A DNA stretch of 64,000 nt, taken from Halovivax ruber XH-70. GTDB lineage: Archaea > Halobacteriota > Halobacteria > Halobacteriales > Natrialbaceae. The notes below the pieces were generated by a model, which saw nothing but the letters and a program-made list of their open reading frames with translations, made no database searches and was not told the origin of the DNA. Where the stretch lies: NCBI RefSeq assembly GCF_000328525.1, contig NC_019964.1, forward strand, positions 1,798,001 to 1,862,000, given 5' to 3'. The translations under genes were made by a program, and so were the position numbers. Positions 44,818-54,476 of the stretch are shown piece by piece (the stretch's first letter is position 1; each line of letters opens with the position of its first letter).

Positions 44818-45681
44818 TCAGTAGAACTCGCGAACGAGGTCCATCGCGTCCTCGGGGGCGCCGTCGGGGATCTCGGACATGTTCGCGCCGAGGTTCTGGT
44901 GTTGGCCGTACGGCACCGACTCGTCGTCCTGATAGATGACGCCCTGATACTCTTTGTCGGAGTCGAGGATGACGTCCTTGGCGTCGTCGTAGTCGTTCGG
45001 GTCGTGACCCTCTTCCTGGAGGTCGACCAGCGTATCGCGGAAGTAGTCGTAGGTGTCGACGTCGTTGAACGTGACACACGGGCTGAAGACGTTGACGAAG
45101 CCGAAGCCGTCGTGCTCGATGGCTGCTTCGACGATCTCGGTGTGACGCATCGCGTCGGAGGCGAACGACTGGGCGATGAACGTCGCGCCGGAGGCGAGTG
45201 CGAGCGCGAGCGGGTTGACCGGCGGCTGCTTCGGCCCCTCGGGAGTCGTCGAGGTCTCGAAGTCCGATCGCGAGGTCGGCGACGCCTGGCCCTTGGTCAG
45301 GCCGTAGATGCGGTTGTCCATGACCACGTAGGACATGTCGACGTTCCGGCGAACGGCGTGGATGAAGTGGCCGGACCCGATCGAGTAGCCGTCACCGTCG
45401 CCGCCGGCGACCATGACCTCGATGTCGGGGCGGGCCATCTTGACGCCGGCCCCGACGGGCAGCGCGCGGCCGTGGACACCGTGAAGCGCGTAGCTGTGCA
45501 TGTAGGTCCCGATCTTGCCGGAACAGCCGATGCCGGCCACGACGAACGTGTTGTCGGGATCGTTGCCCGTGTTCGCCAGGGCCTTCATCATGCCGTTCAT
45601 GGTCCCGAAGTCACCGCAGCCGGGACACCAGGTCGGTTGCTTGTCGGACTTGAAGTCGGTGAATCGAACGTCTGAGCTCAT
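44818..45681 (-). CDS. korB: 2-oxoacid:ferredoxin oxidoreductase, beta subunit
   Basis: A 287-residue ThDP-binding subunit of a ferredoxin-dependent 2-oxoacid oxidoreductase. The first iron-sulfur ligands WCPGCGDFG, GIGCSGKIGTYM and the ThDP segment GGDGDGYSIGSGHFIHAVRRNVDM followed by MDNRIYGLTKGQ are clear. Length and the adjacent fused alpha subunit suggest the 2-oxoglutarate (Kor) enzyme, which replaces the NAD-dependent complex in the haloarchaeal TCA cycle. Its ATG overlaps the korA stop by one base (TAATG), so both are translated in strict ratio. Confidence 0.93.
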   Translation of the reverse strand: MSSDVRFTDFKSDKQPTWCPGCGDFGTMNGMMKALANTGNDPDNTFVVAGIGCSGKIGTYMHSYALHGVHGRALPVGAGVKMARPDIEVMVAGGDGDGYSIGSGHFIHAVRRNVDMSYVVMDNRIYGLTKGQASPTSRSDFETSTTPEGPKQPPVNPLALALASGATFIAQSFASDAMRHTEIVEAAIEHDGFGFVNVFSPCVTFNDVDTYDYFRDTLVDLQEEGHDPNDYDDAKDVILDSDKEYQGVIYQDDESVPYGQHQNLGANMSEIPDGAPEDAMDLVREFY

Positions 45682-47435
45682 TATGCTGGCACCTCCGTGG
45701 AGAGTTCCGCTTCGATGTCGTCCGCGAGTTCGTCCGCCTTGAAGCGGATACCGGTGTACTTGTTGATCCGTTTGACTCGCGTCAGCGTGTCGTGTTCGAT
45801 CACGTCGGCGAACTGCCCCGTGGCGTTACACTCGACGACGATCACGTTGTCGGCTGCCTCGACGTCCTCGGTGAGGTCGGGCCGCGGGAACAGGTACGGA
45901 ACCGACAGGACGCGGACCGAGATGTCGCGTTCCTCGAGGAGGTCGAGCGCCTCGATGAGGGCTCCCTCGTTCGAGCCCCACGAGATGACGAGGTCGTCGG
46001 CATCCGGGTCGCCGAACTCGCGGTAGTCCCAGTCCTCTTCGGCCTTTGCGGTTTCGACCTTGCGATTTCGTTTATCGACCTGCTGGACACGGACGTCGGT
46101 GTCCTCCGTCCGGCGGCCGAGTTCGTCGTGTTCCAGGCCGGTGCTCATGTGGGCGCCGTCGAGCGTTCCCGGAAGGGCGCGCGGGCTGACCCCGTCGTCG
46201 GTCGCGGCGTGCGCACGGAAGCGACCCTCCTCGTCGAGCCACTCCTCGACGTCGTCTTCCGCGACGATCTTGCCCCGATCGATCTCGACGTCGTCCATGT
46301 CGAACGCCTCCGGCGGGAACGTCTGCTCGGTGACCGACGTCGCCAGGTCGGAGACGAGGAAGACCGGCGTCTGGTACTTCTCGGCCAAGTTGAACGCCTC
46401 GATCGTCTTCCAGAAGCACTCGGTGATCGAGGTGGGGGCGACGACGAACCGCGGCACTTCGCCGTGGCCGCCGTACAGGAGCATGTTCAGGTCGCCCTGT
46501 TCCTGCTTCGTCGGCATCCCCGTCGACGGACCGGATCGCTGCACGTCCGCGATGACCAGCGGCGTCTCGCTCGTCGCGACGAGGCCGAACGTCTCGGTCA
46601 TGAGGTCGATCCCGGCACCCGAGGTCGCCGTCATCGAACGGGCACCGCCGCGTGCCGCGCCGAGCGCCATGTTGATCGCCGAGAGTTCGTCCTCCGCCTG
46701 GACGACGTGCCCGCCGTAGTCGTCGACACGGCCGGTGAGGTACTCCATGATGGAGGTCGCGGGCGTGATCGGGTAGCCGGCGTAGAAGCGACAGCCGGCC
46801 GCGATGGCGCCCATGCCGATCGCCTCGTTGCCGTTCAGGAGGACGTAGTCCTCGTCGGTCGTCTCCAGATCGTAGCCCAGGTGGTCCAGATCGAACTCCT
46901 CGCGGACGTAATCTCGACCGAGTCGGGCGGCCTCCTTGTTGTTCTCGACGATCTGGGAGCCCTTCCCGCCGAAGCGCTTCTCCAGCGCCTCGTCGAGGTA
47001 GGCGACGTCGAAGCCGGTGATCTCGCAGGCGGCACCGAGGGCGACGACGTTTCGCATGATAGCGCCGCCGGCCTCTTCTGCGAGGGACTTGAGCGGCACG
47101 TCGACGCCGGTCGCCTCGTCGGGGAGTTCGGCGTCCCACGAGCGCTCGCCGTCGTAGATGATCGCGCTGCCGTCGTGCATTTCGTCGACGTTCTCGTCGA
47201 TGGTTCGCTGGGTGAGCGCCACGAGGATGTCGAGTCGATCGACGACGCTCTGCACGTCCTCGACCGAGGTTCGAATCTTGTAGGCGGTGTACCCGCCCCG
47301 GATCCGTGAGGCGAAGTCCTTCGAGGTGAACACCTGCCGTCCAGCTCTGGCGAGAGCCTGGGCGAAGATCTTGCCGGTGGAGTCGATACCGTCCCCGGCT
47401 TCCCCGCCGATGGCCCAGTTGAGATCCGCTGGCAT
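45681..47435 (-). CDS. korA: 2-oxoacid:ferredoxin oxidoreductase, fused gamma-alpha subunit
   Basis: A 584-residue subunit in which the gamma domain (residues 1 to about 185; GGEAGDGIDSTGKIFAQALARAGRQVF) is fused ahead of the alpha domain (from GNEAIGMGAIAAGCRFYAGYPITPATSIMEYL). No ferredoxin-like delta domain is present, as usual in halophiles. The alpha domain keeps the CoA-dependent reductase signature QRSGPSTGMPTKQEQGD. The start at 47435 has few alternatives. The gene leads the korAB operon and is divergent from a flavin oxidoreductase. Confidence 0.94.
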   Translation of the reverse strand: MPADLNWAIGGEAGDGIDSTGKIFAQALARAGRQVFTSKDFASRIRGGYTAYKIRTSVEDVQSVVDRLDILVALTQRTIDENVDEMHDGSAIIYDGERSWDAELPDEATGVDVPLKSLAEEAGGAIMRNVVALGAACEITGFDVAYLDEALEKRFGGKGSQIVENNKEAARLGRDYVREEFDLDHLGYDLETTDEDYVLLNGNEAIGMGAIAAGCRFYAGYPITPATSIMEYLTGRVDDYGGHVVQAEDELSAINMALGAARGGARSMTATSGAGIDLMTETFGLVATSETPLVIADVQRSGPSTGMPTKQEQGDLNMLLYGGHGEVPRFVVAPTSITECFWKTIEAFNLAEKYQTPVFLVSDLATSVTEQTFPPEAFDMDDVEIDRGKIVAEDDVEEWLDEEGRFRAHAATDDGVSPRALPGTLDGAHMSTGLEHDELGRRTEDTDVRVQQVDKRNRKVETAKAEEDWDYREFGDPDADDLVISWGSNEGALIEALDLLEERDISVRVLSVPYLFPRPDLTEDVEAADNVIVVECNATGQFADVIEHDTLTRVKRINKYTGIRFKADELADDIEAELSTEVPA

Positions 47436-47502
47436 ATTCTAGCGGCCCTTGCCCGGGGGAGAGGAAAAGGCTTCTGAAACCCCCGGTGACTGACCGCACG
47501 AG

Positions 47503-47513
47503 GTAACGGTTAC
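47503..47513. promoter_or_regulatory. Palindrome in the korA / reductase divergent region
   Basis: GTAAC-G-GTTAC is a perfect 11-base palindrome about 70 bases from the korA start and 165 from the other divergent start. It could be an operator for either gene; without a second copy this stays speculative. Confidence 0.3.
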
Positions 47514-47678
47514 GCCACCGTTCTGTTTGTTTGAGTGGAGAACTGACGACGGGCCGATCGGATCGTGACGAAATCACACGCCACCGTTCGAAAAAGAACC
47601 ACCCGGTCCCGAGATCACTGGCTCCGGGAATCCGTTCGCTCCCAGAACCCATTTGGCTCCCTCCCACAAAGCGTGCGT

Positions 47679-48314
47679 ATGAACGCGACAGTCGCAGTAA
47701 CCGCGGTCGACCGAGTTGGACCGGAGACGGTTGCACTCGAGCTGGAGACGCCCGACGGATTCGACGCCGCTCCAGGACAGTTCGTTCTCGTCCGCGCAAC
47801 GCCGGACGACGAGGAGATCGCACGCCACTACACGCTCTCCTCGCCCACGATGGACGAGACGTTCGAGATTACCGTCGGCGTGGATCCCGAGGGCGACCTC
47901 TCGCCGTGGCTCGCCGACCGGGAGCCGGGCGACGAGATCGAGATCGAGGGCCCGTTCGGCGAGATCGCCTACGAGCGCGACAGTCACGTGGTCGCGATCG
48001 CTGGCGGCCCCGGCGTCGGACCGGCCGTCGCGATCGCGGAAGCCGCCCAGGACAGCGACTACGACGCCGCCGTGGTGTACCTGGACGACGAGCCAGCTCA
48101 TATGGACCGCCTCGACGCGCTGTCAGCGGACGACGTGCCGGTGACGATCGTCGCGGACGGCGACGAGGAGCGCCTCCGCGGGGCGATCGCCGACCACGTC
48201 ACGGACGGCCAACTCTTCGCGTTTGGCTTCACGGAATTCGTCACTACCGTCGCCGACGCGATCGAGGATGCCGGCGGCGATCCCGACGACGCGCTGATCG
48301 AGAACTTCGGCTAA
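47679..48314 (+). CDS. FAD/NAD(P)-binding oxidoreductase (ferredoxin reductase-like)
   Basis: A 211-residue flavoprotein of the ferredoxin-NADP reductase fold. The FAD motif RHYTLSSP and the nicotinamide-binding segment IAGGPGVGPAVAIAEAAQ are clear. The C-terminal cysteine-bearing iron-sulfur subdomain of dihydroorotate dehydrogenase electron-transfer subunits is absent. Divergent placement next to korAB suggests, but does not prove, a role in moving electrons from ferredoxin. The start at 47679 is chosen over a frame that extends 38 codons further into a basic, non-family stretch. Confidence 0.85.
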   Translation: MNATVAVTAVDRVGPETVALELETPDGFDAAPGQFVLVRATPDDEEIARHYTLSSPTMDETFEITVGVDPEGDLSPWLADREPGDEIEIEGPFGEIAYERDSHVVAIAGGPGVGPAVAIAEAAQDSDYDAAVVYLDDEPAHMDRLDALSADDVPVTIVADGDEERLRGAIADHVTDGQLFAFGFTEFVTTVADAIEDAGGDPDDALIENFG

Positions 48315-48361
48315 TTCTTGGCCGTCACGAAAGCGATTAACGGTATTGACGGCCGGCAGGA

Positions 48362-48745
48362 TCAATGTTCGACGAACTCGACGAGAATCCCGCCAGTGTC
48401 TCGCGGGTGGAGGAAGGCGACGTCGTGGCCCCACGCGCCGGGACGTGGCTCCTCGTCGATGGGCGTGATGTCAAGTTCGCGCGCCCGCTCGATCGCCCCA
48501 GCGACGTCGTCCGTCTCGAACGCGAGGTGGTGGATGCCAGGCCCGTTGTCCTCGAGATAGCTCGCAATCGTTCCGCCCTCCGTCGGTTCTAAGAGTTCGA
48601 GGTAGCCGTTCCCGAAGTCGAGAAAGACGACCTGCATGCCGTCGAACGTCTCCTCGTGGGCCACGTCGACCCCGCAGAGGTCGACGAACAACTCGGCGAG
48701 CGCTGTGGCGTCCTCGGTCGCGATACCCGCGTGATCGAACTGCAT
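48362..48745 (-). CDS. mce: Methylmalonyl-CoA epimerase
   Basis: A 127-residue VOC-fold metal enzyme that interconverts (S)- and (R)-methylmalonyl-CoA. Expected ligands lie in the FDHAGIA, NGPGIHHLAFETDD and ILVEFVEH segments. The LEPTEGGTIASYLEDNG stretch is typical of the family. It follows the mutase large subunit gene by 79 bases on the same strand, so the two form an operon in the propionyl-CoA to succinyl-CoA route. Confidence 0.92.
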   Translation of the reverse strand: MQFDHAGIATEDATALAELFVDLCGVDVAHEETFDGMQVVFLDFGNGYLELLEPTEGGTIASYLEDNGPGIHHLAFETDDVAGAIERARELDITPIDEEPRPGAWGHDVAFLHPRDTGGILVEFVEH

Positions 48746-48824
48746 TAGCCGGGTGTTCGACGGGGCGTGGCCTCACTCTTGTGATTCGGACCATTGAGAC
48801 GACGCGCTGAACAGAATCAGGCCG

Positions 48825-50507
48825 CTACACCGCGCCGCCGCCCTGGTACTCGCCGAACTCGTCGCGGAGCACGTCACAGATTTCGCCGACCGTCGCGTAG
48901 GCTTTGACCGCGTCGATGATATGGGGCATGAGGTTCTCGTCGCCGCGCGCCGCGTCTCGAACCGCTGCCAACGCCGCCTCCGCCGCCTCGTCGTCCCGGG
49001 CCGCTTTCGTCTCCTCCAGACTGTCGATCTGGCGCTGCTGGTCCTCGGCGGTGACCTCCTGGACATCCATCTCCTGTTCTTCCTCGACTTCGAACTCGTT
49101 GACGCCGACGATGATGCGCTCGCTGTCTTCGATCTCGCGCTGGCGGTCGAACGCCGTGTCCTGAATCTGGCGCTGGACCCACTGCGATTCGACGGCGTCT
49201 AACATCCCGCCCCGGTCGGCGACCTCGTCGAGCAGGTCGTAGGCGTCGGCTTCCACCTCGTCGGTGAGGCTCTCGACGTAGTAGCTTCCGGCCAGTGGGT
49301 CGATGGTGTCTGCCGCGCCGGACTCGTGCGCGAGGATCTGCTGGGTCCGAAGCGCGGTGCGGACCGACTCCTCCGTGGGGAGCGCGAGCGCCTCGTCCTT
49401 CCCGTTCGTGTGGAGGCTCTGCGTACCGCCGAGGACGGCCGCGAGCGCCTGGTAGGCCACGCGGACGACGTTGTTCTCGATCTGCTGGGCGGTGAGCATC
49501 GAGCCCGCCGTCTGGGTGTGGAACTTGAGTTGCTTCGACTTGGGGTTCTGCGCGTCGAAGCGCTCCTCCATGATGTCGTGCCACATCCGACGGGCGGCGC
49601 GGAACTTCGCGACCTCCTCGAAGATGTTGTTGTGGCCGTTGAAGAAGAACGAGAGTTGCGGGGCGAACTCGTCGACGTCGAGTCCGGCGTTGACGGCCGC
49701 CTCGACGTACTCGATCCCGTTGCCGAGGGTGAAGGCGAGTTCCTGCGCCGCCGTCGAACCGGCTTCGCGAATGTGGTAGCCGGAGATGGAGATGGTGTTG
49801 AAGTTCGGCGTCTCGTCCGCACAGAACTCGAAGATGTCAGTGATGATCCGCATCGAGGGTTCCGGCGGGTAGATGTAGGTGTTGCGCGCGATGTACTCCT
49901 TCAGGAGGTCGTTCTGGATCGTCCCGCGCAGCTGCTCGCGGTCGACGCCCTGGCGGTCGCCGACGGCGATGTACATCGCCAGGAGCACGCTCGCGGGCGC
50001 GTTGATCGTCATCGAGGTCGAGACCTCGTCTAGCGGAATACCGTCGAAGACGGTGAGCATGTCGTCTAACGAGTCGATGGCGACGCCAGCTTTCCCGACC
50101 TCGCCGGCAGCCATCTCGGCGTCGGAGTCGTAGCCCATCTGCGTCGGCAGGTCGAACGCCATCGAGAGGCCGGTCTGACCCTGGTCGAGGAGATAGTGGT
50201 ACCGCTCGTTGGTGTCCTCGGGGGTCGAGAATCCGGCGTACTGGCGCATCGTCCACAGTCGGCCACGATAGCCGGTCGAGTAGACCCCGCGCGTGTACGG
50301 CGGTTCGCCCGGGAACCCGAGATCGTCCTCGTAGTCGAGATCGGCCACGTCCGCCGGCGTGTAGACGCGATCGACTTCCTGGCCGTTCGTGTCCGTCGTG
50401 AACGTCTCTTTGCGTTCGCCGAACCGATCGACGACGGGGTCGACGGTCTCCTCGTTCCACGCCGCGTGCCCCTCGCGGATGGACTCGAGGTCGTCCGAAT
50501 CGAACAT
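48825..50507 (-). CDS. Methylmalonyl-CoA mutase, large (catalytic) subunit
   Basis: A 560-residue TIM-barrel subunit that rearranges (R)-methylmalonyl-CoA to succinyl-CoA with adenosylcobalamin. The substrate segment [27 protein letters not shown] and [28 protein letters not shown] are conserved. There is no DxHxxG cobalamin-binding domain in the chain, so a separate small subunit must be encoded elsewhere, the split arrangement known in archaea. The start at 50507 ([10 protein letters not shown]) matches the usual N-terminus. The epimerase is downstream. Confidence 0.94.
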   Translation of the reverse strand: MFDSDDLESIREGHAAWNEETVDPVVDRFGERKETFTTDTNGQEVDRVYTPADVADLDYEDDLGFPGEPPYTRGVYSTGYRGRLWTMRQYAGFSTPEDTNERYHYLLDQGQTGLSMAFDLPTQMGYDSDAEMAAGEVGKAGVAIDSLDDMLTVFDGIPLDEVSTSMTINAPASVLLAMYIAVGDRQGVDREQLRGTIQNDLLKEYIARNTYIYPPEPSMRIITDIFEFCADETPNFNTISISGYHIREAGSTAAQELAFTLGNGIEYVEAAVNAGLDVDEFAPQLSFFFNGHNNIFEEVAKFRAARRMWHDIMEERFDAQNPKSKQLKFHTQTAGSMLTAQQIENNVVRVAYQALAAVLGGTQSLHTNGKDEALALPTEESVRTALRTQQILAHESGAADTIDPLAGSYYVESLTDEVEADAYDLLDEVADRGGMLDAVESQWVQRQIQDTAFDRQREIEDSERIIVGVNEFEVEEEQEMDVQEVTAEDQQRQIDSLEETKAARDDEAAEAALAAVRDAARGDENLMPHIIDAVKAYATVGEICDVLRDEFGEYQGGGAV

Positions 50508-50692
50508 TATCCCCACCAACGCGGTCACGCGGCTTGAAAGTTGAGAAACGAACCGATCGGACTGTGAAGGGGCGAGTTCGCGGTATTCACCCGAAAACGT
50601 TCGACTCCGCGTACGTCAACGGTCGGCCTCGAACGACGCTACCGCAGCCACGACTCAACGGTGCGAGGACGGTCACTCGATCGCGTCCTTGC

Positions 50693-50699
50693 AAAAAAA
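50693..50699 (-). terminator. T7 run downstream of a membrane-protein gene
   Basis: Seven consecutive A on the plus strand (T on the minus strand) lie about 24 bases past the stop of the minus-strand gene at 50724, in a gap before the mutase gene. This is the signal expected for archaeal termination. Confidence 0.5.
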
Positions 50700-50723
50700 C
50701 ATCTTCGTGCGAGAAGCGCAACC

Positions 50724-51395
50724 TCACTTGGCAAACGTGACCGAGACGTACGTGACACCGGCCGAGACGATGGCACCGACCACGCCGAAGACGAGGCTGT
50801 TGATGAGCAACTGCGTCGTCTCGAGGGACGTCCCTATCACGATTCCCGATGGGGATCCCGAACTGATTTCAGGGATCTGCGTGGACCCGAGGAAGGTAGT
50901 CACGAACACGAACAGCGCTAACCCAGCGAATGCGCCGATCGCACTCACTTTGAACTTCTCACCGTCGGGCTTCGATAAGTGTGTTCCGACGAGCAGTCCG
51001 AACCCACCGACAACGAGAAGTCCGAGATACGGGAGGAACCCGAGTGCGTTCTGGACGATGCTGAAGACCCAGAAGTCGTGAACTTGCCCCTGTTCTTGAC
51101 TGGTCAGGTCCTCTTCGACCGTCAGCGCCGGATCCCCGAACGCATCCACCAGCAGGAACATGAGGAAGATCGCCACCGAGAGGACGGCGAACGTTCCGAG
51201 TAGTCCCTTGAGAAATCGCTGCGTTTCGTGATCGGACAACAGATCACCGAGATCCGTGCCGGGCTGCGATCGGTCGAAGCCGCCGGGGTGCTGGCGGCCG
51301 GCCTGTCCTCCCGATTCGGGCTCGGTGTACGTCGCCTGTGCCCCACCACTTTCGTTCGATTCATCAACTCCATCACCTGTCTCGGAACCTGACAT
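50724..51395 (-). CDS. Four-helix membrane protein of unknown function
   Basis: A 223-residue protein with an N-terminal soluble, Gly/Ser/Glu-rich region of about 60 residues, then about four hydrophobic helices (GTFAVLSVAIFLMFLLVDAFG, ALGFLPYLGLLVVGGFGLLVG, IGAFAGLALFVFVTTFLGS and LLINSLVFGVVGAIVSAGVTYV). I know of no function. The region upstream is the most AT-rich of this segment, with a TATATAAG box about 40 bases before the ATG. Confidence 0.75.
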   Translation of the reverse strand: MSGSETGDGVDESNESGGAQATYTEPESGGQAGRQHPGGFDRSQPGTDLGDLLSDHETQRFLKGLLGTFAVLSVAIFLMFLLVDAFGDPALTVEEDLTSQEQGQVHDFWVFSIVQNALGFLPYLGLLVVGGFGLLVGTHLSKPDGEKFKVSAIGAFAGLALFVFVTTFLGSTQIPEISSGSPSGIVIGTSLETTQLLINSLVFGVVGAIVSAGVTYVSVTFAK

Positions 51396-51637
51396 CAGAT
51401 CCAAATATAAAATCCCACACCCATATGTGTACCTTATATATTCAGTAATCCCTCCAATAATGTTAGAACCGAGAATTACCGGCGGCGGTAATCGGTTGGG
51501 GTGTGAGCGTCCAGCCGCCGGTGAACGAGGCGGGTTCCGGTACGACGATTGATCTGGAACGCCACGCACGTGAGCGAGATTACAGAGTGAAAGTCAGGGC
51601 GGCGGTCGTCGTTCAAATTCACAGCAGGTGGCGCTGG

Positions 51638-52222
51638 TCACCGGCCAGTGTCGTACTTGTACGTGGCCGTGTCCGGGTCGATCCCGAACTCCTCGGCCGT
51701 CGTCTCGTCGTCACCGGCGGCCTCCTCCTTGCTGGCCGCCTTGAACGCCCCGCGCAGTCGGTCGGGGACCTGAAATTGGTCGACGGCGACCCGAAGCGGG
51801 CTGGCGTCGGGATCGATACCATCTCGCTTCGCTTCGAGACGGGTCTGAAGCGGTCCCGGCAGGGCGTCGACGTCGATCGACTCGAAGCCGAACTGCGCGA
51901 GGTAGGGGCCCTCGCCCGTCAACGCGTAGACCGTCTCGAAGTCCTGATCACCGGCGTACTCGACGAGTCGTTCGACGACGTGGGCGCCGACTCCCTGTCC
52001 GCGCCAGTCCTGGAGGACGCCGATGCTCGTCAGTTCACAGGCAGGCTCGCCGTCGTCCGGCCGATGGATACGAATGCGCCCGAAGCCGGCCTTCTCGTTC
52101 GAGACTTCGTCGATGGCGATAACGTAGTCGCGCGAACGGAACGCCGTCGCATCGAGACCGAGTTCCTCGATCCGGTCTAACAGCCACACCTCCTCTCGGT
52201 TCTTCGCGTCCCGTACGTACAT
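51638..52222 (-). CDS. GNAT-family acetyltransferase
   Basis: A 194-residue GNAT protein. ELTSIGVLQDWRGQGVGAHVVERLVEYAGDQDFETVYALTGEGPYLAQFGFE shows the acetyl-CoA loop (RGQGVG) and the FGF segment near the end of the fold. The extra 40 C-terminal residues are charged and likely unrelated to catalysis. The ATG at 52222 gives a common family start (MYVRDAKNREE); the frame continues upstream, but the additional residues are basic and repeat-like. Confidence 0.85.
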   Translation of the reverse strand: MYVRDAKNREEVWLLDRIEELGLDATAFRSRDYVIAIDEVSNEKAGFGRIRIHRPDDGEPACELTSIGVLQDWRGQGVGAHVVERLVEYAGDQDFETVYALTGEGPYLAQFGFESIDVDALPGPLQTRLEAKRDGIDPDASPLRVAVDQFQVPDRLRGAFKAASKEEAAGDDETTAEEFGIDPDTATYKYDTGR

Positions 52223-52422
52223 ACGGATAACTTGGCGGTGTGGCGCAAAAGTGTTTGCGGGCACGCCGAACGGTGGTGCGGACGGTCGGTGCGACGTAAC
52301 GGCCGAACGATGGTGACTGCGGCCAGTCAGCGGACCAACTAGCGAACGCAGCACCTGTCAGCGGGCGTGGCAACGGATGGCAAATTTCTTCGGGGTGTAT
52401 GCGAAACCCCCCGACGAGCACA

Positions 52423-54420
52423 ATGACCGGCGAGTACATCGACGAGGTGGCCTACGAACCGTCCCAGGAGTTCGTCGAGTCGACGAACGTCTGGGAGTTC
52501 ATGCAAACGTACGACATCGACGACTACGACGAACTCATCGAACGGACGACGACCGAGATTGACGGCGTCGAGGACAGCGGCGTTGACTGGTTCTGGGACG
52601 AGCTCGTCGACTACCTCGACATCGAGTTCTACGAGGACCACGATCGGGTTCGAGATGACGAACGGGGACCACAATTCGCCGACTGGTATCCGGAAGGTGA
52701 GCTCAACATCGCCCACAACACGGTCGACCGCTGGGCCGACGTCGACGAGCCGACTCGCAACAGCGTCGCCTGCATCTGGGAGGGCGAAGACGGCGATGTC
52801 CGCGAGATCACGTATCACGAATTGGCTCGCCAGTCGAACAAGGTCGCGAACTACCTCGAATCGGTCGGCATCGAGACCGGCGACACCGTCTGCCTGTACA
52901 TGCCGATGGTTCCCGAAGTCATCTCGATCCTCTACGGCTGTTTCAAAGTCGGCGCCATCGCCGTCCCCATCTTCTCCGGGTTCGGCGTGGACGCGACCGC
53001 GACCCGGATCGCCGACGCCGAGTGTTCGGTGCTGTTCACCGGCGACGGCTTCTACCGCCGTGGCGGCGAGATCACGCTCAAGGGGGCTGCCGACGAGGCC
53101 ATCGACGAAGCCGGTCACGTCGAACACACCGTTACGTACCAGCGACTTGGTCACGAGCCCGATGCCGACATGCCCTGGGACGACGCCCGCGACGAGACGT
53201 GGGCCGACGCCGTCGCGACACAGGACGACGAGTACGAGACGAAATCGCTCGACGCCAGCCAGGAGTCCATGCTGCTCTACTCCTCGGGGACGACTGGGAA
53301 GCCGAAGGGGATCGTCCACACCCACGCTGGCGTCCAGTTGCAGTGTGCAAAAGAGCTCTACTTCGGGTTCGACCTGAAACCCGCAGACCGATTCTTCTGG
53401 GTCTCGGACATCGGCTGGATGATGGGCCCGTGGACGCTCATCGGCGTCCACTCGTTCGGCGGGACGATGTTCATGTACGAGGGCGCCCCGGACCACCCCG
53501 AGCCGGACCGGTTCTGGGAAATGATCGACCGCCACGAACTCACGCAGTTCGGCATCTCGCCAACAGCGATTCGCGCGCTCCGCAAGCACGGTGACGAGTG
53601 GCTCGACGGCCACGACCTCTCCTCGTTGCGGATCCTCGGATCGACCGGCGAACCCTGGGACCCCGAGTCCTGGCAGTGGTTCTTAGAGAACGTCGGTCGC
53701 GGCGAAGCGCCAATCATCAACATCTCCGGCGGGACCGAGATCTGCGGCTGTTTCCTCATGCCGATGCCGATCACGGAACTCAAACCCTGCACGCTCGGCG
53801 GCCCGGGACTCGGGATGGACATCGACATCGTCGACTCGGCGGGCGAGTCCGTCGCCGACGACAACGAACGCGGCTTCCTCGTCGCGCGCGACTCCTGCCC
53901 CTCGATGACCAAATCGCTCTGGTCCGGAGACGAGCGCTACCTCGAAGAGTACTGGTCGAGCTGGGACGACCTCTGGGACCACGGCGACTGGGCCCAGCAG
54001 GACGAGGACGGCTTCTGGTTCCTCCACGGCCGCGCCGACGACGCCCTCAACGTCGCGGGGCGCAAGGTCGGCCCCGCCGAGGTCGAAGGCGCACTGATCG
54101 ACCACCCCGCCGTGAACCAGGCCGCCGCCGTCGGCGCGCCGGACGAGACGACCGGCACCGCCGTCGTCGCCTACGTGATCTTGGAGGACGGAGAAACCGA
54201 GTCAGACGACCTTCGCGACGAACTGCGTGCGCAGGTCGGCGAGGAACACGGCAAGCCCTTCCGCCCGCGAGAGATCCTCTTCGTCGACGAGTTCCCGAAG
54301 ACCCAGTCGGGCAAGATCATCCGCCGCGCCATCGAGGCCACCTACACTGGCGAGGATCTCGGCGACATGAGCAGCATCGAGAACCCTGGAGCACTCGAAG
54401 CGCTCGACGAAGCGCGATAG
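52423..54420 (+). CDS. Acetyl/propionyl-CoA synthetase (AMP-forming)
   Basis: A 665-residue AMP-forming acyl-CoA synthetase. The P-loop YSSGTTGKPKG spans residues 286-296, and the C-terminal KTQSGKIIRR motif holds the catalytic Lys631. WVSDIGWMMGPW is the acyl-binding Trp-rich stretch of short-chain synthetases, so acetate or propionate is likely. A CAAATTTCTT box is about 35 bases upstream of the ATG at 52423; an ATG at 52399 is too close to it. With the methylmalonyl-CoA genes 2 kb away it could feed the propionate route, though it need not. Confidence 0.9.
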   Translation: MTGEYIDEVAYEPSQEFVESTNVWEFMQTYDIDDYDELIERTTTEIDGVEDSGVDWFWDELVDYLDIEFYEDHDRVRDDERGPQFADWYPEGELNIAHNTVDRWADVDEPTRNSVACIWEGEDGDVREITYHELARQSNKVANYLESVGIETGDTVCLYMPMVPEVISILYGCFKVGAIAVPIFSGFGVDATATRIADAECSVLFTGDGFYRRGGEITLKGAADEAIDEAGHVEHTVTYQRLGHEPDADMPWDDARDETWADAVATQDDEYETKSLDASQESMLLYSSGTTGKPKGIVHTHAGVQLQCAKELYFGFDLKPADRFFWVSDIGWMMGPWTLIGVHSFGGTMFMYEGAPDHPEPDRFWEMIDRHELTQFGISPTAIRALRKHGDEWLDGHDLSSLRILGSTGEPWDPESWQWFLENVGRGEAPIINISGGTEICGCFLMPMPITELKPCTLGGPGLGMDIDIVDSAGESVADDNERGFLVARDSCPSMTKSLWSGDERYLEEYWSSWDDLWDHGDWAQQDEDGFWFLHGRADDALNVAGRKVGPAEVEGALIDHPAVNQAAAVGAPDETTGTAVVAYVILEDGETESDDLRDELRAQVGEEHGKPFRPREILFVDEFPKTQSGKIIRRAIEATYTGEDLGDMSSIENPGALEALDEAR

Positions 54421-54476
54421 AACGCTCCTGTCGATTCCGCCGGCGTATCCGTCGACGAGGAGACCGCAACGCGTAC

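Noticed and set aside
46072-47823. 583-codon frame overlapping korA in another frame
   Set aside because: Very Arg-rich, no family motif, and fully covered by korA, whose motifs are clear.
51396-51569. Upstream extension of the four-helix membrane protein
   Set aside because: It would read through an AT-rich promoter region with TATATAAG and produce residues that are not membrane-like; the start at 51395 fits better.
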